From Alphaproteobacteria bacterium (GTDB taxonomy: Bacteria > Pseudomonadota > Alphaproteobacteria > CALKHQ01), in assembly GCA_041396705.1 (NCBI GenBank), contig JAWKYB010000011.1:1-64000 (forward strand): 64,000 nucleotides of DNA, in the 5' to 3' direction. Positions 59,434 to 64,000 of the stretch are shown here, in pieces. The notes below the pieces were generated by a model. That model made no database searches, was not told where the DNA came from, and was given only the letters and a program-made list of their open reading frames with translations. Within the stretch, counting starts at the first letter, position 1, and every line of letters starts with the position of its first letter. Both the position numbers and the translations under genes were made by a program.

Positions 59434-60465
59434 ATGGCCGAGACCGGCACCAAGCAGCAGTCCCGCACGCTGGGCGCAATGGCCGGCGCCGCGTTTGCCG
59501 TGCCCTATGTGCTGCTGATGCGGCTGCTGGAGCCGCCGATGGCGGCGGTGCAGCGGCTGCTCGGCCTCAAGGGCATGCCCTATCTGTTCCTGCTGCCCAA
59601 CCTGCTGTTCTTCGGCACCTTCGTGGTGGTGCCGCTGGTCATCAACTTCGGCTACTCGGTCACCGGCGGGCCGGAACTGTTCCTGTCGCAGCGGCCCTAT
59701 GTCGGCAGCGAGCAGTACGACTATCTCTTCGCCTGCGGCGACTTCCTCGACGTCTCCACCTGCCGGGCCGACACCTTCTGGCGCGGCGTGTTCAACACCG
59801 CGCTGTTCGTGGTGCTGCAGGTCGGCTTCCTGGTCGGCTTCTCGCTGCTTACCGCCCTGGTGCTGAACAAGGCGATCCCGGCGCGCGGCTTCTTCCGCTC
59901 GGTGTTCTTCTATCCGGTGCTGCTGTCGCCGGTGGTGGTGGCGCTGATCTGGAAATGGATCCTGCAGCGCGAAGGCCTGCTCAACGCGGTGATCACCTGG
60001 CTGGGCGGCGAGAAGGTGCTGTTCTTCGTCGACCCCGACTGGGCGATGTTCTGGGCGATCTTCGTGTCGATCTGGGCCCACATGGGCTTTTACACCCTGA
60101 TCCTGCTGGCCGGGCTGCAGGCGATCCCGAAGGACCTGTACGAGGCGGCGGAGATGGACGGCACGCCGCGGCCGCGCGCCTTCTGGCGGATCACCATGCC
60201 GCTGCTGTGGCCGAACATGATCGTCGTGATCGTGCTGGCGCTGATCCGCGCAGTGCAGATCTTCGACGAGGTCTATGTGCTGACCGGCGGCGGGCCCGGC
60301 ACCTCGACCCAGTTCCTGGTCCAGTACATCTACAACCAGGGCTTCGCCAGCAGCGTGCAGAATTTCGGCCTGGCCTCGGCCGCCTCGGTGGTGCTGGGCG
60401 GCGTGCTGCTGGTGTTGACGCTGCTGCAGCTCTATTTCGCGCAGCGGCGCGAGGCGCGGCGCTAG
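59434..60465 (+). CDS. Sugar ABC transporter permease, MalF/UgpA type
   Basis: A 343-residue permease with about seven hydrophobic segments; an extra N-terminal part (about 50 residues, partly hydrophobic) precedes the usual start PYLFLLPNLLFF. EAA loop LYEAAEMDGTPRPRAFWRI near residues 233-251. A periplasmic loop carries two cysteines (FACGDFLDVSTCRAD). No clear Shine-Dalgarno precedes ATG 59434. Confidence 0.9.
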   Translation: MAETGTKQQSRTLGAMAGAAFAVPYVLLMRLLEPPMAAVQRLLGLKGMPYLFLLPNLLFFGTFVVVPLVINFGYSVTGGPELFLSQRPYVGSEQYDYLFACGDFLDVSTCRADTFWRGVFNTALFVVLQVGFLVGFSLLTALVLNKAIPARGFFRSVFFYPVLLSPVVVALIWKWILQREGLLNAVITWLGGEKVLFFVDPDWAMFWAIFVSIWAHMGFYTLILLAGLQAIPKDLYEAAEMDGTPRPRAFWRITMPLLWPNMIVVIVLALIRAVQIFDEVYVLTGGGPGTSTQFLVQYIYNQGFASSVQNFGLASAASVVLGGVLLVLTLLQLYFAQRREARR

Positions 60466-60468
60466 GCC

Positions 60469-61521
60469 ATGGGCACGGTGGCGCGGTTCCTGACCCGGCG
60501 GCGCGACCCCGGCCGTGTGCACTGGACCGACGTGCTGGCCTGGATCTATCTCGGCTTCGGCGTCGTGCTGATGTTCGGGCCGGTGCTGTGGCTGGTGCTG
60601 AGCTCGTTCAAGACCCAGGCCGGGCTGCAGGAGTTCCCGCCGACGCTGCTGCCGCTGTCGCAGATCGAGACGCCGGTGCCGGGCTACGACGACCCGCTGC
60701 CGCTGTTCGACGTGGCGATGGAGGACGGCTCGGTGCGCCAGCTGGCGCAGGTTCGCCGCGTCGGCATCATGGCGCAGATGGTCGATCCGGCCTTTCCCGA
60801 CGAGCGGATCCAGGTCAACATCAACACGCTCACCCCGGTGCGCGAGATGGGGCTGGCGGTGGAGAACTACACCAAGCCCTTGGACCAGTTCAATTTCTGG
60901 CGCTACCTGAAGAATTCGGTGATCGTCACGGTCGCCGCCACCATCCTGACGCTGATCATCAACTCGATGGCCGCCTTCGGGCTGTCGATCTACGAGTTCA
61001 GGGGCCGCGGCTTCGCGCTCGCCTTCGTCATCGGCACGCTGATGATCCCGATCACGGTGATCCTGGTGCCGGTCTACCTGACCGTGACCGAGCTCGGCCT
61101 GGTCAACAGCCTGTGGGGGGTGATCATCCCCGGCGCGGCCACGCCGACCGGGGTTTTCCTGCTGCGCCAGTACATGCTGACCATCCCGCGCGAGCTGATC
61201 GAATCCGCGCGCATGGACAAGGCCTCGGAGTGGCGGATCTACTGGCGCATCGTCATGCCGCTGTCGCTGCCGGCGCTGGCCGTGCTCGCCATCTTCTCGG
61301 TGATGTGGCGCTGGAACGACTTCCTGTGGCCGCTGATCGTGCTGACCAAGTCGGAGAACTACACCCTGCAGGTCGGGCTCAACGCGTTCCAGGGCGAGCT
61401 GCAGGTGCAGTGGCACTACATCCTGGCGATGACCGTGGTGACGCTGCTGCCGGTGACGCTGGTGTTCGCCTTCCTGCAGCGTTTCATCACCACCGGCATC
61501 GCCAACACGGGGATGAAATGA
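60469..61521 (+). CDS. Sugar ABC transporter permease, MalG/UgpE type, with enlarged first loop
   Basis: A 350-residue permease. The first membrane segment (about 21-45) and the second (about 143-165, NSVIVTVAATILTLIINSM) are separated by roughly 100 residues, about 55 more than usual, including VAMEDGSVRQLAQVRRVG. EAA-type loop ELIESARMDKASEWRIYWRI near 243-262. It starts three bases after the first permease. Confidence 0.9.
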   Translation: MGTVARFLTRRRDPGRVHWTDVLAWIYLGFGVVLMFGPVLWLVLSSFKTQAGLQEFPPTLLPLSQIETPVPGYDDPLPLFDVAMEDGSVRQLAQVRRVGIMAQMVDPAFPDERIQVNINTLTPVREMGLAVENYTKPLDQFNFWRYLKNSVIVTVAATILTLIINSMAAFGLSIYEFRGRGFALAFVIGTLMIPITVILVPVYLTVTELGLVNSLWGVIIPGAATPTGVFLLRQYMLTIPRELIESARMDKASEWRIYWRIVMPLSLPALAVLAIFSVMWRWNDFLWPLIVLTKSENYTLQVGLNAFQGELQVQWHYILAMTVVTLLPVTLVFAFLQRFITTGIANTGMK

Positions 61522-61565
61522 CGATGGCCGCGGTGGCGCGCCTGGCAACGCCGAGGTAGATCCGG

Positions 61566-62579
61566 ATGGACCGCCCGCTGATCTTCATGGACCCGTGGCC
61601 GCGCACCGAGGCGATGGTGCTGACGCCGGACACCCGCGCGGCGCTGGAGGCGCTGGGCGAGCTGGTGGTGCATTTCGGCGACCGCGCGCCCGACGCGCTG
61701 ATCGAGCGGCACATCGGGCGCATGGCGATCCTGATCGGCCAGACCGCGATGCCGCGCGAACGGCTCGACCGTGCGCCGCATCTGCGCGCCATCGTCAACG
61801 TCAAGGGCAACTGGGAGCCGAACGTGGACTATGCCGCCGCCCAGGCGCGCGGCATCCACGTGCTGTCGGCGGCGCCGGCGATGGCGCCGGCGGTGGCGGA
61901 GATGTGCGTCGGCCTCGCCATCGCGCTCGGCCGCGGCATCGTCGGCGCCGACAAGGCGTTCCGGGCGGGAACGGAGGCCTATGGCATCGCCGGCAACGGC
62001 CGCGCGCTCAGCCTGTACGGCGCGCCGGTCGGCCTGATCGGCTACGGCAACCTGGGCCGCGCGCTGGTGCCGCTGCTGCGCCCGTTCGGCCCGGCGATCC
62101 GCGTGCACGACCCGTGGCTGTCCGACGGCTACCTGGCCGCCCAGGGGGTGGCGCCGGCATCGCTGGACGACGTGCTGCGGCTTTCGCGCGTGCTGTTCGT
62201 CCTGGCCGGCGTCACGGTCGACAACGAGGGCTTCCTCGACCGCGCCAAGCTGGCGACGATCCCGGCGGACACCTGCGTGGTGCTGGCCAGCCGGGCGGAA
62301 GTGGTCGATTTCGACGCGCTGGTCGCGATGGCCGGCGACGGCCGTTTCCGCGCGGCGATCGACGTGTTCCCGCAGGAGCCGGCGCCGGCCGACGCGCCGG
62401 TGCGGGCGGTCGGCGGCGACACCATCCTGTCCGCCCACCGCGCCGGCGGCATCGCCGACAGCTATGCCCGCATCCGCGCGATGATGGTCGACGACGTCGC
62501 GCAGATCCTGGCCGGCCATCCGCCGCAGCGGCTGCAGCGGGCGGAGCCGGCCCAGGCCGCCGCCATGCGCAGCCGCTGA
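61566..62579 (+). CDS. D-2-hydroxyacid dehydrogenase
   Basis: A 337-residue NAD-dependent enzyme of the phosphoglycerate-dehydrogenase/glyoxylate-reductase family. Nucleotide motif GLIGYGNLG (156-164) with D182 as the acidic residue after; catalytic R243, E271 and H291 are all present (ASRAEVVD, DVFPQEPAP, SAHRAGG). In this operon it may oxidise or reduce a sugar-derived 2-hydroxy/2-oxo acid. GAGGT lies about ten bases before the ATG. Confidence 0.87.
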   Translation: MDRPLIFMDPWPRTEAMVLTPDTRAALEALGELVVHFGDRAPDALIERHIGRMAILIGQTAMPRERLDRAPHLRAIVNVKGNWEPNVDYAAAQARGIHVLSAAPAMAPAVAEMCVGLAIALGRGIVGADKAFRAGTEAYGIAGNGRALSLYGAPVGLIGYGNLGRALVPLLRPFGPAIRVHDPWLSDGYLAAQGVAPASLDDVLRLSRVLFVLAGVTVDNEGFLDRAKLATIPADTCVVLASRAEVVDFDALVAMAGDGRFRAAIDVFPQEPAPADAPVRAVGGDTILSAHRAGGIADSYARIRAMMVDDVAQILAGHPPQRLQRAEPAQAAAMRSR

Positions 62580-62598
62580 CGGGTACCGGGAGGGCGCG

Positions 62599-63720
<1,122 letters not shown>

Positions 63721-63772
63721 TGTCCACCGCCGCCGGCGGCCGCCGTTTCGTCTCTCGCAGCAGGAATCCCTC

Positions 63773-64000
63773 ATGACGCTCACCGTCGCCGCCGTCGGCC
63801 TCGACCACCGCCACATCTATGGCCAGCTGCAGGGCATGCTCGACGTGGGCGCCGTGGCGAAGGGCTGGTGGACCGAAGGCGAGCCCGGGCCGCTGCCCGG
63901 CTTCGTCGAGCGCTTTCCCGACCTGCCCCGCGTCGCCGAGCGCCGCGCGCTGATCGAGGACCCGGATGTCGACCTGGTGCTGATCGCCGCCGTTCCGTCC
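63773..64000 (+). CDS. Gfo/Idh/MocA-type oxidoreductase, N-terminal part only
   Basis: The first 76 residues of a protein cut by the window end. It begins TVAAVGLDHRHIYGQLQGML, and the pattern IEDPDVDLVLIAAVPS is typical of the Rossmann domain of Gfo/Idh/MocA sugar dehydrogenases. The glycine-rich loop is weak (AAVGLDHRH), so an alternative NAD-fold assignment remains possible. It probably belongs to the same carbohydrate operon. Confidence 0.65.
   Translation, partial: MTLTVAAVGLDHRHIYGQLQGMLDVGAVAKGWWTEGEPGPLPGFVERFPDLPRVAERRALIEDPDVDLVLIAAVPS

Noticed and set aside
57619..61548. A 1309-codon open frame antisense to the esterase and sugar ABC genes
   Set aside because: Histidine/arginine/glutamine-rich shadow translation; the plus strand holds well-recognised proteins with ribosome-binding sites.

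Overview
The window is 64 kb of very GC-rich, densely packed bacterial DNA with short intergenic gaps. Gene content (an ectoine catabolism locus with EnuR, ABC importers of every solute class, an AsnC/IclR/LysR regulator set, a BdhA-patatin pair) points to a heterotrophic alphaproteobacterium, perhaps of the Rhodospirillales. That placement is an inference from content, not from a marker gene. I found no tRNA, rRNA, CRISPR array or phage genes, and no gene-free stretch longer than 300 bases. The only mobile element is a complete IS66-family insertion sequence at the left edge.

Layout. 35-2480: IS66 element (tnpA, tnpB, tnpC), whose right inverted repeat supplies the stop codon of the next gene. 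2477-15922: an ectoine/5-hydroxyectoine import and degradation locus; asnC(doeX)-doeC-doeD read leftward and enuR-ehuABCD-eutABCDE read rightward. 15947-20018: a betaine/proline-type ABC importer (ATPase with CBS domain, fused double permease, ProX-like binding protein). 20163-23825: an overlapping acyl-CoA dehydrogenase / CaiB-type CoA-transferase / MmgE-PrpD operon of unknown substrate. 24112-27988: hyuA-hyuB type hydantoinase/oxoprolinase pair. 28002-30606: a galactonate-dehydratase-like enolase, a VOC protein and an IclR regulator. 30698-37343: three coupled genes, transglutaminase-DUF2126, circularly permuted ATP-grasp plus alpha-E, and a second transglutaminase. 37544-43306: a sugar-acid cluster (mannonate-dehydratase-like enzyme, ABC binding protein and two permeases without an ATPase, aldo/keto reductase, RraA-fold aldolase-like protein). 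43452-50460: NDH-2, a small exported protein, LysR, 3-hydroxybutyrate dehydrogenase, patatin, cupin, MFS exporter. 50485-64000: a carbohydrate locus with a YicI-like GH31, a threonine-synthase-like enzyme, an unrecognised 824-residue protein coupled to a CE15-like esterase, a full sugar ABC importer with ATPase, a D-2-hydroxyacid dehydrogenase and the start of a Gfo/Idh/MocA oxidoreductase cut by the window edge.

How it works together. The window reads as a set of solute-import-and-degrade modules. In the ectoine module EhuABCD imports the solute, EutABC is thought to process hydroxyectoine, EutD opens the ring, EutE deacetylates, and DoeD and DoeC carry diaminobutyrate to aspartate, with EnuR and an AsnC-type protein as regulators. 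A near-identical 14-bp palindrome links the IclR locus at 29.7 kb to the sugar-acid cluster at 37.5 kb, suggesting one regulon. Four separate ABC operons each carry a strong perfect hairpin just after the binding-protein gene, which would fit unequal expression of binding protein and membrane parts. The least understood pieces are the 824-residue protein with its esterase partner, the ATP-grasp/alpha-E/transglutaminase trio, and the acyl-CoA dehydrogenase that lacks the usual catalytic glutamate.
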